Part shown: in pieces, positions 54,320 through 63,961 of the stretch
Layout of the letters: each line of letters starts with the position of its first letter
How positions within the stretch are numbered: the first letter of the stretch is position 1
NCBI GenBank assembly: GCA_017592665.1
Contig: JAGFNW010000023.1
Location: forward strand, 1-64,000
Reading direction: 5' to 3'
DNA from: Streptosporangiaceae bacterium NEAU-GS5
GTDB lineage: Bacteria; Actinomycetota; Actinomycetes; Streptosporangiales; Streptosporangiaceae
DNA: 64,000 nt
The notes under the pieces: model-generated
Told to the model about the DNA's origin: nothing
Databases searched by the model: none
Seen by the model: the letters and a program-made list of their open reading frames with translations, nothing else
Translations under genes and position numbers: made by a program

Positions 54320-55512
54320 CGACCCAGCTGCTTCCTGACCCAGGGCCGAGGCGGCGGGACTACGTGATCATCAGCGCCGACGACCACGTCGTCGAGCCGG
54401 CGGACCTGTTCGAGGGGCGCCTCCAGGCCAAATATCAGGATCTGGCCCCCAAAGTGGTGGAGACCGACGCCGGCCATCAGGTCTGGCGCTACAACGGGGC
54501 CACCTACCCGTGCGCCGGGCTCGACGTGGGCGCCGGGCTGCCGCGCGAGCAGTGGACGCTCGACCCGGTCCGCTTCGAGGACATGCGCCCGGGAGCCTAC
54601 GACATCGAGGCCCGCATCTCCGACATGGATCGTGCCGGGATCTGGGCGGCCGTCAACTTTCCCGGCATGCTGGCGAGCCAGGCGGGCATGCCGTTCGCCC
54701 GGACGCGCGACCAGGATCTCGGCCTCGCCCTGGTCAAGGCATGGAACGACTGGCACGTCGACGTGTGGGCCGGCACCTACCCCGAGCGGATCATCGCGCT
54801 TCAGCTGCCCTGGCTGCCCGACGCCGAGGTCGCCGCGAAGGAGATCCGCGCCAACGCGGCCCGCGGCTTCAAGGCGGTCGTCTTTCCCGAGTTCCCCACC
54901 CGGCTCCGGCTGCCGTCGATCCACACGGGTCACTGGGATCCGTTCCTCGCCGCGTGCGAGGAGACCGGCACGGTCATCTGCCTGCACACCGGGTCGTCGT
55001 CATGGGCGCCCGTGCCCTCGCCCGACACGCCCATCGAGGCGATCACCACGCTGATCCCGGCCAGCGCCATGTTCGCCTGCGCCGACTGGCTGTGGTCGGG
55101 CATCCCGCTGCGCTTCCCCAACCTCCGCATCCTGATCGTCGAAGGCGGCGTCAGCTGGCTGCCGATGCTGGCCGAGCGGGCCGACTACGCGCTCGATCAC
55201 CCGGTCGCCGGCGAGGCCGAGTGGGAGGGCGGGCTGAAGCCGAGCGAGGTGCTGCGGCGCAACTTCTTCTTCGGCACCCTCGACGACAGCGCGCTCAGCG
55301 CCGTACGGCTCGCGGTGGGCATGGAGCGGGTGCTGCTCGAAAGCGGCTACCCGCGCTCGGAGTCAAGCTGGCCGGACACCCAGCAGGCCGTGGCCCGGCG
55401 GCTCGGCTCCCTGCCTCCGGCCGACATCGCCCGGGTCGCCTACGCCAACGCGGCGCGGCTGTTCGGTCACCCTCTCCCGTCGCGCGCCTGGCTGCGCATG
55501 GAGAGGCTCTGA
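54316..55512 (+). CDS. Amidohydrolase family protein (amidohydrolase_2), altered metal site
   Basis: 398 residues. YVIISADDHVVEPADLF (about 16-32), HWDPFLAACEETGTVICLHTGSS (about 209-231) and EGGVSWLPMLAERADY match the ACMSD-like TIM-barrel family common in actinobacteria. The C-terminal motif is normally E.DYPH.DS.WP; here it reads ESGYPRSESSWP, so the metal/catalytic Asp is Gly344 and the His is Arg347. The enzyme may be inactive or use another chemistry. The 3' end overlaps the convergent DUF1232 gene by 46 bases. Confidence 0.85.
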   Translation: MTTQLLPDPGPRRRDYVIISADDHVVEPADLFEGRLQAKYQDLAPKVVETDAGHQVWRYNGATYPCAGLDVGAGLPREQWTLDPVRFEDMRPGAYDIEARISDMDRAGIWAAVNFPGMLASQAGMPFARTRDQDLGLALVKAWNDWHVDVWAGTYPERIIALQLPWLPDAEVAAKEIRANAARGFKAVVFPEFPTRLRLPSIHTGHWDPFLAACEETGTVICLHTGSSSWAPVPSPDTPIEAITTLIPASAMFACADWLWSGIPLRFPNLRILIVEGGVSWLPMLAERADYALDHPVAGEAEWEGGLKPSEVLRRNFFFGTLDDSALSAVRLAVGMERVLLESGYPRSESSWPDTQQAVARRLGSLPPADIARVAYANAARLFGHPLPSRAWLRMERL

Positions 55513-55832
55513 CGCTGCCATTCGATGTAGCGCCCGCTGTCGCCGAGCAGCGTGGAGGCCAGCCACACGAGCACACCGAAGTCGTCGACGATGCCGATGC
55601 CCAGCAGGAAATCGGGGATCACGTCGATCGGGGACAGGATGTAGACGACGGAAAGGGCCAGCATCCAGAGCTTGCCCTTGCCCATTTCGGGGTATTCGCC
55701 GCGCCGTGCGGCGCGCAGCATCCGGGGAATGGCCCGCAACCGCGCCCCGAGGCCGGGCGTGCCCGGCTTCACGATGTCGCTGTAGGCGCGGTAGGCCTGC
55801 GCTGCGCGACGCGCCTTCCCTGACTTCACCAT
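55467..55832 (-). CDS. YkvA/DUF1232 family membrane protein
   Basis: 121 residues. The DUF1232 signature YILSPIDVIPDFLLGIGIVDD-like segment lies at about 64-84 within two hydrophobic stretches (about 55-75 and 80-95). The N-terminus is basic (VKSGKARRAAQAYRAY). Function unknown; widespread small membrane protein. Confidence 0.88.
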   Translation of the reverse strand: MVKSGKARRAAQAYRAYSDIVKPGTPGLGARLRAIPRMLRAARRGEYPEMGKGKLWMLALSVVYILSPIDVIPDFLLGIGIVDDFGVLVWLASTLLGDSGRYIEWQRQSLSMRSQARDGRG

Positions 55833-55871
55833 GACCGTGCTTTTACCCTCCGCCGCGTCGTGGTAACGCCT

Positions 55872-56867
55872 TCATCGGGTGGCGGCATGCTGCCCGAACG
55901 CCTGGAAGATCAGGCCGGTCGCGTCGAGCGTGGCCGTCTTGCCCAGCGCCCCGAGCCTGACCCCGCCCGGCCAGGTGTGCCCTCCCCCGTCCACCACATA
56001 CTGCTCGACGGTGGCGCCGCCCGCGCAGCCCTGATACGTGCGTAACGTCACATCGGCGGCCGGAGCCGAGCTCGCGGGCTTGCCGGCGCAGGACATCCTG
56101 CCCGCCCAGAGCTCCACGGTCGCCTGCACCGCGGGGACCTTGAGGTTCTGCAGCCAGGCGGGCACCTGGTAGCGGCCGATCACCCGCGGCAGTCCGATCC
56201 TGCCACCTTCGTACGGCACGACCCGGTCGGCCGTGCCGTGGAAGGTGATGATCGAGGTCGGTCTCGGGGTGGCGCACGGCTTGGCCAGGTTGATCCCGCT
56301 GACCGGGGCGACCGCGGCGAGCCGTCCGTCAAGGCCGCAGATCAGCGCGGTCGCCATGCCGGCGCCGTTGGACATGCCGGCGGCGAACTCACGCTTGGTG
56401 TCCACGCAGAGGACCGACTCCACCTGGTCGAGCAGCGCGGTGGCCGCCCTGATCTCGATCTGCGGATCGTTGGAGTGGCCGAACCCCGGCAGGACCCAGC
56501 CGGGCAGGCCCGTGACGGTCTCCGGGGTGGCGATGATGTAGCCGAGGTTGGCGCCCGCGATCGGGAAACGCGTGTAGGCGTCCTGCTGCGTCGCGTTCGA
56601 CCCCAGCCCGTGGTAGTTGAGCACGACCGGGGCGGGGATCGTGTTGGGGAAGCCCGCGGGGACCGTCAGCAGGTAGTTCAGCTTGACGCCGTGGAAGGTC
56701 ACCTGCGTGCGCCCGCCGGGCGGCGTTGGTTTTCCACAGCCTGGGGATAAGTTCACCGGCGGTGGCCGCGAAACGGCTGTGGATGAGGGCGCCGCCTGCG
56801 GCTCGGCTGTGGACGAGCACCCGGTGACGATGACGATGAGACCGAGGATCACGAGCACCTGGCGCAT
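55872..56867 (-). CDS. Secreted esterase/PHB-depolymerase-like lipoprotein (LpqC type)
   Basis: 331 residues. Lipoprotein signal with VTGCSS (Cys about 16). An alpha/beta-hydrolase domain follows: YHGLGSNATQQDAY (oxyanion region), the nucleophile elbow GMSNGAG (Ser about 176), THG-like ITFHGTADRVVPYEG (Asp) and GGGHTWPGG (His). Relatives include PHB depolymerases, feruloyl esterases and mycobacterial LpqC. ATG 56867 lies just after the LLM gene stop on the same strand. Confidence 0.87.
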   Translation of the reverse strand: MRQVLVILGLIVIVTGCSSTAEPQAAPSSTAVSRPPPVNLSPGCGKPTPPGGRTQVTFHGVKLNYLLTVPAGFPNTIPAPVVLNYHGLGSNATQQDAYTRFPIAGANLGYIIATPETVTGLPGWVLPGFGHSNDPQIEIRAATALLDQVESVLCVDTKREFAAGMSNGAGMATALICGLDGRLAAVAPVSGINLAKPCATPRPTSIITFHGTADRVVPYEGGRIGLPRVIGRYQVPAWLQNLKVPAVQATVELWAGRMSCAGKPASSAPAADVTLRTYQGCAGGATVEQYVVDGGGHTWPGGVRLGALGKTATLDATGLIFQAFGQHAATR

Positions 56868-56875
56868 CTGGCCCC

Positions 56876-57826
56876 CTAGGGTGCGAGGTCGCGAACGGCC
56901 TGGTCGAGCGGGATGTCGCCGCTGGGGATCGGGGCGAGAATGGGCGTGGTGAGCCCGTTCTCCACGTACTGCCTGATCCGCGCGCGGCACGTCGCGGCGT
57001 CGCCGTGCACGACGAGGTCGTCCACAACCTCGTCGGGGATGGCCTTCAGCGCCGCCTTGCGGTCGCCGGCCGCCCACGCCTCGTGCAGCGGGCGCAGCAC
57101 CTCACGCCGCCCAAGCCAGTCGTGGAACGCCGCGTACACCGGCACGGTCAGGTAGGCCGCCAGCATCCGGCGGCCGAGGTCGCGCGCCCGGTCGGCGTCC
57201 GGGGTCACGATCACGAACAGCCGGGCCAGCAGCTCGGTCTCCGGCGCGATCTCCCCGCGCACCTTGCGCACATCGGACGGCGACAGCCAGTTGGTGATCG
57301 CCCCGTCCGCCTCGGCACTGGCCAGGCGGAGCATCCGGGGCCGCAGCGCGGCCAGCGCGATCTTCGGCGGGGTGGCCGGCGCCCGCTCCAGCCGGAACCC
57401 CCTGATGTCGAACGTCTCGTAGGTGTGCGTGACCTTCTCCCCGGCCAGCGCCGCCCGCAGGAACCGCAGCGTGTCCCTGGTCCGCTCGTACGGCTTGGCG
57501 AACACGCCGGCGTTCCACGACTCCACGATCACCGGTGACGACGCGCCGATGCCGAGCACGAACCGCCCCGGCGCGAGGTCGGCCAGCGTGGCCGCCGACA
57601 TGGCCAGCAGCCCGGGACCACGCGTCGAAACCGGCACGATGGCACTGCCCAGCCGGAGCTCGGGCGCCCACAGCGCGGCCAGCGCCAGCGGCGTGAGCCC
57701 GTCCGAGCCGCTCACCTCCGACGACCAGGCGTCGGTGTAACCCAGCCCGGCAAGCTCTCGGATCAGTCCCTCGGAATCGGCCGCCGTCCGGTCGCCGAAC
57801 GGAATCGTGATGCCCCAGCGGTCCAC
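56876..57826 (-). CDS. LLM class F420-dependent oxidoreductase
   Basis: 316 residues, luciferase-like TIM barrel. DRWGITIPFGDRT opens the barrel, and LAPGRFVLGIGASSPVIVESWNAG and KIALAALRPRMLRLA are typical of F420-dependent LLM enzymes. The substrate is unknown. GTG 57826 has TGAGG five bases upstream and lies eight bases after the TetR stop, so they form an operon; a longer ATG at 57859 overlaps the TetR gene. Confidence 0.88.
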   Translation of the reverse strand: MDRWGITIPFGDRTAADSEGLIRELAGLGYTDAWSSEVSGSDGLTPLALAALWAPELRLGSAIVPVSTRGPGLLAMSAATLADLAPGRFVLGIGASSPVIVESWNAGVFAKPYERTRDTLRFLRAALAGEKVTHTYETFDIRGFRLERAPATPPKIALAALRPRMLRLASAEADGAITNWLSPSDVRKVRGEIAPETELLARLFVIVTPDADRARDLGRRMLAAYLTVPVYAAFHDWLGRREVLRPLHEAWAAGDRKAALKAIPDEVVDDLVVHGDAATCRARIRQYVENGLTTPILAPIPSGDIPLDQAVRDLAP

Positions 57827-57833
57827 CCGCGCC

Positions 57834-58550
57834 TCACCCTCGTAGTTCGCGTACAACATCGAGGAAGTCCCGTACGACCCCTCGAAGACCAGGTAGATGA
57901 GACAGGCCGACCAGGCGGTCCACCAGGGGGACCGTACGCTCGATCAGCCGATAGGTGCGCGCGCAGCCCGGCGAGTCGTCGTGCACCCAGAACAGCACGA
58001 CCCCCATCGACATCAGCCACAGCAGCTCGGGCAGCTCCGCGCGGAGCTCGGAGTCCATCCGGTCGGAACAGCCGTCCACGACGTCGCGGTAGATCGCGAT
58101 GGCCGACTCGCGCGCCGGCGCCGACTCCGAGCTGAACGGGCTGAGCGGATTCGTCGGCTCCGCCGCATGCTTGAAGAACTTCACCGCGAACTCGTGATAC
58201 GGCTCCGACACCCGGACCCACGCCCGGAGCACGCCTTCGAGCCGGGCCGCGAACCGCCGCTCCACCGCGAGCAGTTCACCGCAGGCCGCCTCGTGCTCCT
58301 GCTGCGCCCGGTCGTAGTAGGCCTGGACCAGCTGCTCCTTCGAGGAGAAGTAGTAGTAGGCGTTGCCCACGGAAACCCCGGCCTCGGCGGCGATGGCGCG
58401 CATCGTGGTGGCCTCGAACCCGCGCTCGCGGAACATGCGCAACGCCGTTTCCACGATGCGCTCACGCGTGCGCTCCGACGCCCGGCCTCTGGTGGCGCGG
58501 CCCGGCCCCCGCTCACCCCACTCGCCGCGCACTGTCCTCGTCCCGGCCAC
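57834..58550 (-). CDS. TetR family regulator
   Basis: 238 residues. HTH about 26-72: TRERIVETALRMFRERGFEA, then AAEAGVSVGNAYYYFSSKE. The C-terminal domain is of the TetR_C type with DRAQQEHEAACGELL. The N-terminal 20 residues are basic and disordered. It is the first gene of the operon with the LLM oxidoreductase and probably the esterase. Confidence 0.9.
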   Translation of the reverse strand: MAGTRTVRGEWGERGPGRATRGRASERTRERIVETALRMFRERGFEATTMRAIAAEAGVSVGNAYYYFSSKEQLVQAYYDRAQQEHEAACGELLAVERRFAARLEGVLRAWVRVSEPYHEFAVKFFKHAAEPTNPLSPFSSESAPARESAIAIYRDVVDGCSDRMDSELRAELPELLWLMSMGVVLFWVHDDSPGCARTYRLIERTVPLVDRLVGLSHLPGLRGVVRDFLDVVRELRG

Positions 58551-58716
58551 GTGGTCACTGTACGACCCAAGCCCGCATTAGGTCATGAACCAGTCAGATG
58601 ATGCCCAGATCCCGGAAAAGCCTTCGACCGGCTAGGGATGGCACGTCGCGGAACGTGGGATTCATCCCCTGGCGCACTCCCCCGCCATCCGATGCAGTCG
58701 AGTGACGGGGTGATAA

Positions 58717-59904
58717 ATGCGTTTACTGCCCTCTGTATGGGGTGTTGCCGGCGTGGCCACTGCCATTTTGCTTGCTCTTCCGGCCGAACCGGAGACTCAA
58801 CGCGTGGCCCATACCATCCCATTGCCGAAGCCGCCGGAGGCTCCCGTGCCCGCCACGGCGCCTCATGAGGAGCCGGTGGCCGTACGCCGGGCAGAGCCGC
58901 CGCAGGCGCTGCCGGCCCCGGCCACGGTGACCGTCCACCAGACCCTGTGGGGGGAGGCGGACGCGCGACCCTACTGGGGAGACGCGGACGTGGCGACCTT
59001 GTGGGACGAGGCGGACATGGTCACGGCCGGCCTGGCCGCCGAGCCCGGGACGATCCAGACGGTGCTGCTCAGCGAGCCGTCACCGGTTCCGGAGGGCGCG
59101 CCCGAGCCGCCCGCGGCCGCTGGGACGATGGACGCGGAGTTCGTGGAGCCGTCCGTCCCCGTGGCGGAGGCCGTTCCACCGGTCTCGGCCACGCCGCTCG
59201 CGGAGGCCTTCGACGTGGAGGTCGCGACCCGGCCGGACGTCCAGCCGGGGACGGGCGCCGATCAGCCGCCCGCGCCGATCGCGGAACCCGGCGTCCAGCC
59301 GGCGGCCGCGCCGGCCACGCAGCCGCCCACCGCCCAGATGCCCGCGATCACCGCCACACCCGTCTCCGCCACCCCGGCGGTCAAGACCGCCGCGGCCCCG
59401 GGGCCCAAACCGCAGGCCGTCCGCACCATCAAGCGGGCCACGACCGGGGGCAAACGGGCCGCCGCGAAGGGCCGGACGCGGAGCGCCGTGTGGTGGCAGG
59501 CCTCGGCGACGACCAGGATCGGACAGGACGCGGCCGTCACGCGGGTCCTCGACGCGGGACTACACCTGCACTCGAGCGGCCACTGCAGCGATCCGCGGCA
59601 CCCGTGGTGCACGTCGCTGCAGTCCATCAGGCTCGGCACGATCGCGCAGGTGATCGAGCTGCGGCGGCGCAGCGGCTGCAAAATAACGATCACCGGCGGC
59701 ACAGAGACCGGGCATGCGCCCGGCCCCTACAGCCACAGCCAAGGTTACAAAGTCGATGTCGCCCACAACGCCTGCATCGACTCCTACGTCAAGCGGAACT
59801 TCACCTACACCAGGATCCGCGGCGACGGAGCCCCGCTCTACCGATCGGACAGCGACGACGTCTATGCCAGCGAGCCCGACCACTGGGACATCCTCTACCG
59901 CTAG
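58717..59904 (+). CDS. Exported Ala/Pro-rich protein with M15-like (D-Ala-D-Ala carboxypeptidase fold) C-terminal domain
   Basis: 395 residues. An N-terminal hydrophobic signal or anchor (about 5-22) is followed by about 230 residues of Pro/Ala/Val-rich linker, then a basic patch ([17 protein letters not shown]). The C-terminal domain (about 265-395) carries [23 protein letters not shown] and EPDHWDILY, which give the His, Asp and His zinc ligands of peptidase M15/VanY-like enzymes, plus four Cys. It probably acts on peptidoglycan stems or reaches across the wall. The stop overlaps that of asd (CTAG). Confidence 0.72.
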   Translation: MRLLPSVWGVAGVATAILLALPAEPETQRVAHTIPLPKPPEAPVPATAPHEEPVAVRRAEPPQALPAPATVTVHQTLWGEADARPYWGDADVATLWDEADMVTAGLAAEPGTIQTVLLSEPSPVPEGAPEPPAAAGTMDAEFVEPSVPVAEAVPPVSATPLAEAFDVEVATRPDVQPGTGADQPPAPIAEPGVQPAAAPATQPPTAQMPAITATPVSATPAVKTAAAPGPKPQAVRTIKRATTGGKRAAAKGRTRSAVWWQASATTRIGQDAAVTRVLDAGLHLHSSGHCSDPRHPWCTSLQSIRLGTIAQVIELRRRSGCKITITGGTETGHAPGPYSHSQGYKVDVAHNACIDSYVKRNFTYTRIRGDGAPLYRSDSDDVYASEPDHWDILYR

Positions 59905-60968
59905 ACGCCCTGGAACTCCGTCCTGATCACCAGCTCGGCGATCTCGGCGGCGTTCAGGGCGGCGCCCTTGCGGAGGTTGTCCCCACAGACGAACAGGTCG
60001 AGCGTGTTGGGGAAGTCGAGCGCCTGACGGATCCGGCCCACATAGGTCGGATCGGTGCCCACGACGTCGGCCGGCATCGGGAAGACGTCGTGGGCGGGGT
60101 CGTCCATGACCACGACGGTCGGCGCGGCGTCGAGAACCCGGCGCGCGTCGGCCACCGTGATCTCACGCTCGAAGGTGGCGTGAACCGCGAGCGAGTGCGT
60201 GGTCACCACGGGGACCCGCACGCAGGTGGCCGACACCTTCAGGTCGGAGATCCCGAGGATCTTCCGGGACTCGTTGCGGAGCTTGAGCTCCTCCGAGGCC
60301 CAGCCGTCCTGCTTGAGCGAGCCGGCGAACGGGATCACGTTGAAGGCGATGGGCGCCTGGAAGGGCGACTCGCCCTCCAGCCGGTTCTGCAGCGCCTTGC
60401 GCACGTCACCCGCGGAGGACCCGATCGTGCGGTCGCCCGCCAGCGCCTCGATCTCGTCGTACAGCCGGGCCGGACCGGCCACGCCGGCGCCGGACACGGC
60501 CTGGTAGGAGGCGACCACGAGCTCTCGGAGCCCATACGTCTCGTGCAGCGCGCCAAGCGCGACGATCATCGACAGCGTGGTGCAGTTGGGCGTGGAGATG
60601 ATGCCGCGCGGGCGGTCGGCCGCGTCGCCCGGATTCACCTCGGGCACCACGAGCGGGACCTGCGGATCCATCCGGAACGTGCCGGACTTGTCGATCACGA
60701 TGGCGCCCTTCGACGCGGCGAGCGGCACCCATTCGGCCGACACCTCGTCGGGAACATCGAAGATCGCGATGTCGACGCCCTCGAACACCTCGGGCGTCAG
60801 CGCCTGGACCACGACGTCCTCGCCGCGGACCTGAAGGACCTTCCCGGCCGAGCGGGCCGACGCGACGAGACGGATCTCTCCGTAGACGTCCGCGCGGCCC
60901 GAGATGATCTCGCGCATCACGGTGCCCACCGCACCGGTCGCGCCTACCAGCGCAAGAGTGGGTCTCAT
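59901..60968 (-). CDS. asd: Aspartate-semialdehyde dehydrogenase
   Basis: 355 residues. NADP-binding [11 protein letters not shown] (8-18), active-site Cys129 in STPNCTTLS, and the substrate segment [10 protein letters not shown]. It reduces aspartyl phosphate to aspartate semialdehyde for lysine/DAP, threonine and methionine synthesis. ATG 60968 overlaps the lysC stop by four bases, so the two are coupled. Confidence 0.96.
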   Translation of the reverse strand: MRPTLALVGATGAVGTVMREIISGRADVYGEIRLVASARSAGKVLQVRGEDVVVQALTPEVFEGVDIAIFDVPDEVSAEWVPLAASKGAIVIDKSGTFRMDPQVPLVVPEVNPGDAADRPRGIISTPNCTTLSMIVALGALHETYGLRELVVASYQAVSGAGVAGPARLYDEIEALAGDRTIGSSAGDVRKALQNRLEGESPFQAPIAFNVIPFAGSLKQDGWASEELKLRNESRKILGISDLKVSATCVRVPVVTTHSLAVHATFEREITVADARRVLDAAPTVVVMDDPAHDVFPMPADVVGTDPTYVGRIRQALDFPNTLDLFVCGDNLRKGAALNAAEIAELVIRTEFQGV

Positions 60969-62239
60969 CGTCCGGTCCCTCCGTAGACAACGGCCTCAAC
61001 CTGGTCGGTGTCGAGATCGAAGGCGCTGTGCGCCGCGTTGACCGCGGAGTCCACCTCGTCCTGCCCGACGATCACCGAGATCCGGATCTCCGACGTGGAG
61101 ATCATCTCGATGTTGACCCCGGCGTCGGCCAGGGCTCCGAAGAACTTCGCGGTGACGCCCGGGTGCGACCGCATGCCCGCGCCGATCAGCGACACCTTGC
61201 CGATCTGGTCGTCATAGAGCAGCGTCTCGTACGCGACCTGATTCTGGATCTTCTTCAGCGCGGCCATCGCGGTCTGGCTGTCGCTGGACGGAAGCGTGAA
61301 GGAGATGTCGGTGCGGCCGGTGGCCGCCGCCGACACGTTCTGCACGATCATGTCGATGTTGATCTCGGCGTCGGCCAGCGTGCGGAAGATGGCGGCAGCC
61401 TCCCCGACCTTGTCGGGCACCCCGACAACGGTGATCTTCGCCTCGCTCCGGTCGTGCGCCACGCCGGAGATGATGGGCTGCTCCATCTGCTCCCCTTCAA
61501 TAGCCGGGTCGTTGGTGACCCACGTGCCTTCCTTCTGGTTGAACGAGCTGCGCACATGGATCGGCAGGTCGAACCGGCGAGCGTACTCCACGCAGCGCAG
61601 GTGCAGGATCTTCGCCCCGCAGGCGGCCATCTCCAGCGTCTCCTCATACGAAAGACGGTGGATCTTGCGCGCGCGGGGGACGATGCGCGGGTCGGCCGTG
61701 AAGATGCCGTCCACATCGGTGTAGATCTCGCACACGTCGGCGCCGAGCGCCGCGGCGAGCGCGACGGCGGTGGTGTCGGAGCCGCCGCGGCCGAGGGTCG
61801 TGATGTCCTTGGTGTCCTGGGAGACCCCCTGGAATCCGGCCACGATCGCGATGTAGCCCTTCGCGATCGCCGTCTGCAGCCGGCCGGGGGTCACGTCGAT
61901 GATGCGGGCCTTGCCGTGCGACGAGTCGGTGATCACGCCCGCCTGGGAGCCGGTGAAGCTGCGCGCCTCGTGGCCCAGGTTGGCGATCGCCATGGCGAGC
62001 AGCGCCATCGAGATCCGCTCGCCCGAGGTCAGCAGCATGTCGAGCTCGCGGCCGGGAGGCAGCGGAGACACCTGCTGAGCCAGGTCGAGCAGCTCGTCGG
62101 TCGTGTCGCCCATCGCGGAGACCACCACGACGACGTCGTTGCCGGCTTTTTTCGTCGCCACGATCCGCTGGGCGACCCGCTTGATGCAGGACGCGTCGGC
62201 GACGGACGATCCACCGTACTTTTGGACAACGAGCGCCAC
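60965..62239 (-). CDS. lysC: Aspartate kinase
   Basis: 424 residues. [11 protein letters not shown] opens the kinase domain. [25 protein letters not shown] is the nucleotide/substrate region (about 155-180). Two ACT domains follow (about 265-420) and would bind lysine/threonine for feedback control. GTG 62239 has GGAG seven bases upstream. A beta-subunit internal start may exist, as in other actinobacteria, but was not resolved. Confidence 0.96.
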   Translation of the reverse strand: MALVVQKYGGSSVADASCIKRVAQRIVATKKAGNDVVVVVSAMGDTTDELLDLAQQVSPLPPGRELDMLLTSGERISMALLAMAIANLGHEARSFTGSQAGVITDSSHGKARIIDVTPGRLQTAIAKGYIAIVAGFQGVSQDTKDITTLGRGGSDTTAVALAAALGADVCEIYTDVDGIFTADPRIVPRARKIHRLSYEETLEMAACGAKILHLRCVEYARRFDLPIHVRSSFNQKEGTWVTNDPAIEGEQMEQPIISGVAHDRSEAKITVVGVPDKVGEAAAIFRTLADAEINIDMIVQNVSAAATGRTDISFTLPSSDSQTAMAALKKIQNQVAYETLLYDDQIGKVSLIGAGMRSHPGVTAKFFGALADAGVNIEMISTSEIRISVIVGQDEVDSAVNAAHSAFDLDTDQVEAVVYGGTGR

Positions 62240-62391
62240 AGGATTTCTCCGAAACGAATCTGGACGTGGAGCTCACAGTCTAATCGCGGGCCTCAGTGAC
62301 CCCACTGAATAAGCCCAGCATGTGGACGATCTTAAAGATGTTAGGGGCCCCTGATCTCGGACGACTGGGGTCGCCGCAGGTGCGGCTCAGG
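62240..62391 (-). promoter_or_regulatory. Promoter region of lysC-asd
   Basis: 152 bases between the DUF5063 gene stop and lysC. A minus-strand TAGACT (62278-62283) is a plausible -10 for lysC. A CAGTG-acc-CCACTG inverted repeat lies near 62296-62310. No riboswitch fold was recognised. Confidence 0.4.
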
Positions 62392-62943
62392 TCAGACAGC
62401 GGACTCCTCGGCGGCCTGGATCGCCGACTCGTCGACCACGTCAAGCCGGGTGTGCGCCACCAGCGCCTGCAACGCCCGCATCGCCGCGCCGGCGTGGTTG
62501 CCCCAGGTGTTGAAGTACGAATACTGCAACCACCACAGGCCCTCAAGCGTGCGCCCCGCCTGGAGATGCCGCAGCCCGTGGATCAGGTCGGCCGCGACCG
62601 CCGCCAGATCGTCGGACAGGCGATAAGGCGTGACCGTCGTGTCCTTGTAGGGGTCGAACACCTCGGCGTAGTCATCGACCGGGCCCAGCTGCTGGGCCAG
62701 CGCCGTACGCAACGGGTCGATATCGGGGTCGGCGCTCAGGGCGGGCTCGAAGTTGCCCTGCAGGATCACATCCTCGACCGCACCCAGCTGCGCACCGGCC
62801 AGACTGACCTGCGCGACCTCGACCAGCAGCAGCGGCAGAATCGCATCGCCGCCCTCGCCGCCGGCAAGCCGGGTGAGGCCGTCAAGGTAGTTCTGCGCAT
62901 GCTGGGCGATGCGCCCCGCGAGCTCGCTCCACTCGTCAGACAT
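62392..62943 (-). CDS. DUF5063 domain protein
   Basis: 183 residues, mostly helical. [36 protein letters not shown] and [20 protein letters not shown] are typical of DUF5063, which is usually found next to recR in actinobacteria. ATG 62943 has GGAGG seven bases upstream and overlaps the recR stop by eight bases. Function unknown. Confidence 0.9.
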   Translation of the reverse strand: MSDEWSELAGRIAQHAQNYLDGLTRLAGGEGGDAILPLLLVEVAQVSLAGAQLGAVEDVILQGNFEPALSADPDIDPLRTALAQQLGPVDDYAEVFDPYKDTTVTPYRLSDDLAAVAADLIHGLRHLQAGRTLEGLWWLQYSYFNTWGNHAGAAMRALQALVAHTRLDVVDESAIQAAEESAV

Positions 62944-63535
62944 CCAGCAGCCTCCGTCCTTCGAAAGCGCGGCCCAGGGTGACCTCGTCGGCATACTCGA
63001 GGTCGCCACCCACGGGAAGGCCGCTGGCCAATCGGGTCACCGTCAAATCCATGGGCTTGACGAGCCTAGCGAGATACGTCGCCGTTGCCTCCCCCTCGAG
63101 GTTGGGATCCGTGGCGAGAATCAACTCTGTCACCTGACCATCGGCAAGGCGGGTCATCAATTCGCGGATCCGCAGATCGTCCGGGCCGACCCCGTCGATC
63201 GGGCTGATCGCGCCACCCAGCACGTGGTAGCGGCCGCGGAACTCGCGGGTCCGCTCGATCGCCACGACATCCTTCGGCTCTTCGACCACGCAGATCACGT
63301 GCGGGTCGCGGCGCTGGTCACGGCAGATCCGGCACTCGTCCTCCGCGGCCACGTTGCCGCAGATCCGGCAGAAGCGGACCTTCTCCTTGACCTCGAGCAG
63401 CGCGTGCGCCAGCCGCTTGACGTCCGCCGGGTCGGCGGCAAGCAGGTGGAACGCGATCCGCTGCGCGCTCTTCGGCCCGATGCCGGGCAACATGCCCAGC
63501 TCGTCGATCAGGCTCTGGACGACCCCCTCGTACAC
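62936..63535 (-). CDS. recR: Recombination protein RecR
   Basis: 199 residues. A helix-hairpin-helix is at the N-terminus ([17 protein letters not shown]). The zinc Cys are C56, C59, C68 and C71. A TOPRIM domain has [15 protein letters not shown] and [16 protein letters not shown]. It acts with RecF and RecO in gap repair. It follows the ybaB gene on the same strand, the usual dnaX-ybaB-recR order. Confidence 0.96.
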   Translation of the reverse strand: MYEGVVQSLIDELGMLPGIGPKSAQRIAFHLLAADPADVKRLAHALLEVKEKVRFCRICGNVAAEDECRICRDQRRDPHVICVVEEPKDVVAIERTREFRGRYHVLGGAISPIDGVGPDDLRIRELMTRLADGQVTELILATDPNLEGEATATYLARLVKPMDLTVTRLASGLPVGGDLEYADEVTLGRAFEGRRLLDV

Positions 63536-63547
63536 CGCTACCCCTCG

Positions 63548-63889
63548 TCAGAAGCCCGGCAGCTGACCGCCGGACAGGCCTTGGGCGAGCGGGCCGAGCT
63601 TTTCCTGCTGCAACTCCGTGGCCGCGCGGACGGCGTCACGGACTGCGGCGAGCACGAGGTCGGCAATGGTCTCGGCGGTCTCCTCAGGGTCGGACGCGTC
63701 GATCGCCTTCGGACTGATCTTCAACTCGAGCAGCTCGCCACTTCCGTTGACGGTCGCGACGACGAGCCCGCCGCCCGCGCTTCCCTCGACTTCGGCGTCG
63801 CTGAGCTCCTGCTGGGCCGAGACCAACTGCTGCTGCATCAACTGCGCCTGCTCCAGCAGTTGTTGCAGGTTGACATCCCCAGGGTTCAC
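63548..63889 (-). CDS. YbaB/EbfC family nucleoid-associated protein
   Basis: 113 residues. A coiled helix [20 protein letters not shown] is followed by the DNA-binding-like core [20 protein letters not shown]. It forms a dimer that binds DNA. GTG 63889 has GGAG nine bases upstream; a longer frame from 63961 has no ribosome site. It lies 12 bases before recR. Confidence 0.92.
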   Translation of the reverse strand: MNPGDVNLQQLLEQAQLMQQQLVSAQQELSDAEVEGSAGGGLVVATVNGSGELLELKISPKAIDASDPEETAETIADLVLAAVRDAVRAATELQQEKLGPLAQGLSGGQLPGF

Positions 63890-63961
63890 GATCCTGCGCT
63901 CCTTGACGTCAGCGGCTTCCCGTGCTGACGAGCCTACGGTGTTTTGCCGCGGATGTGACAC

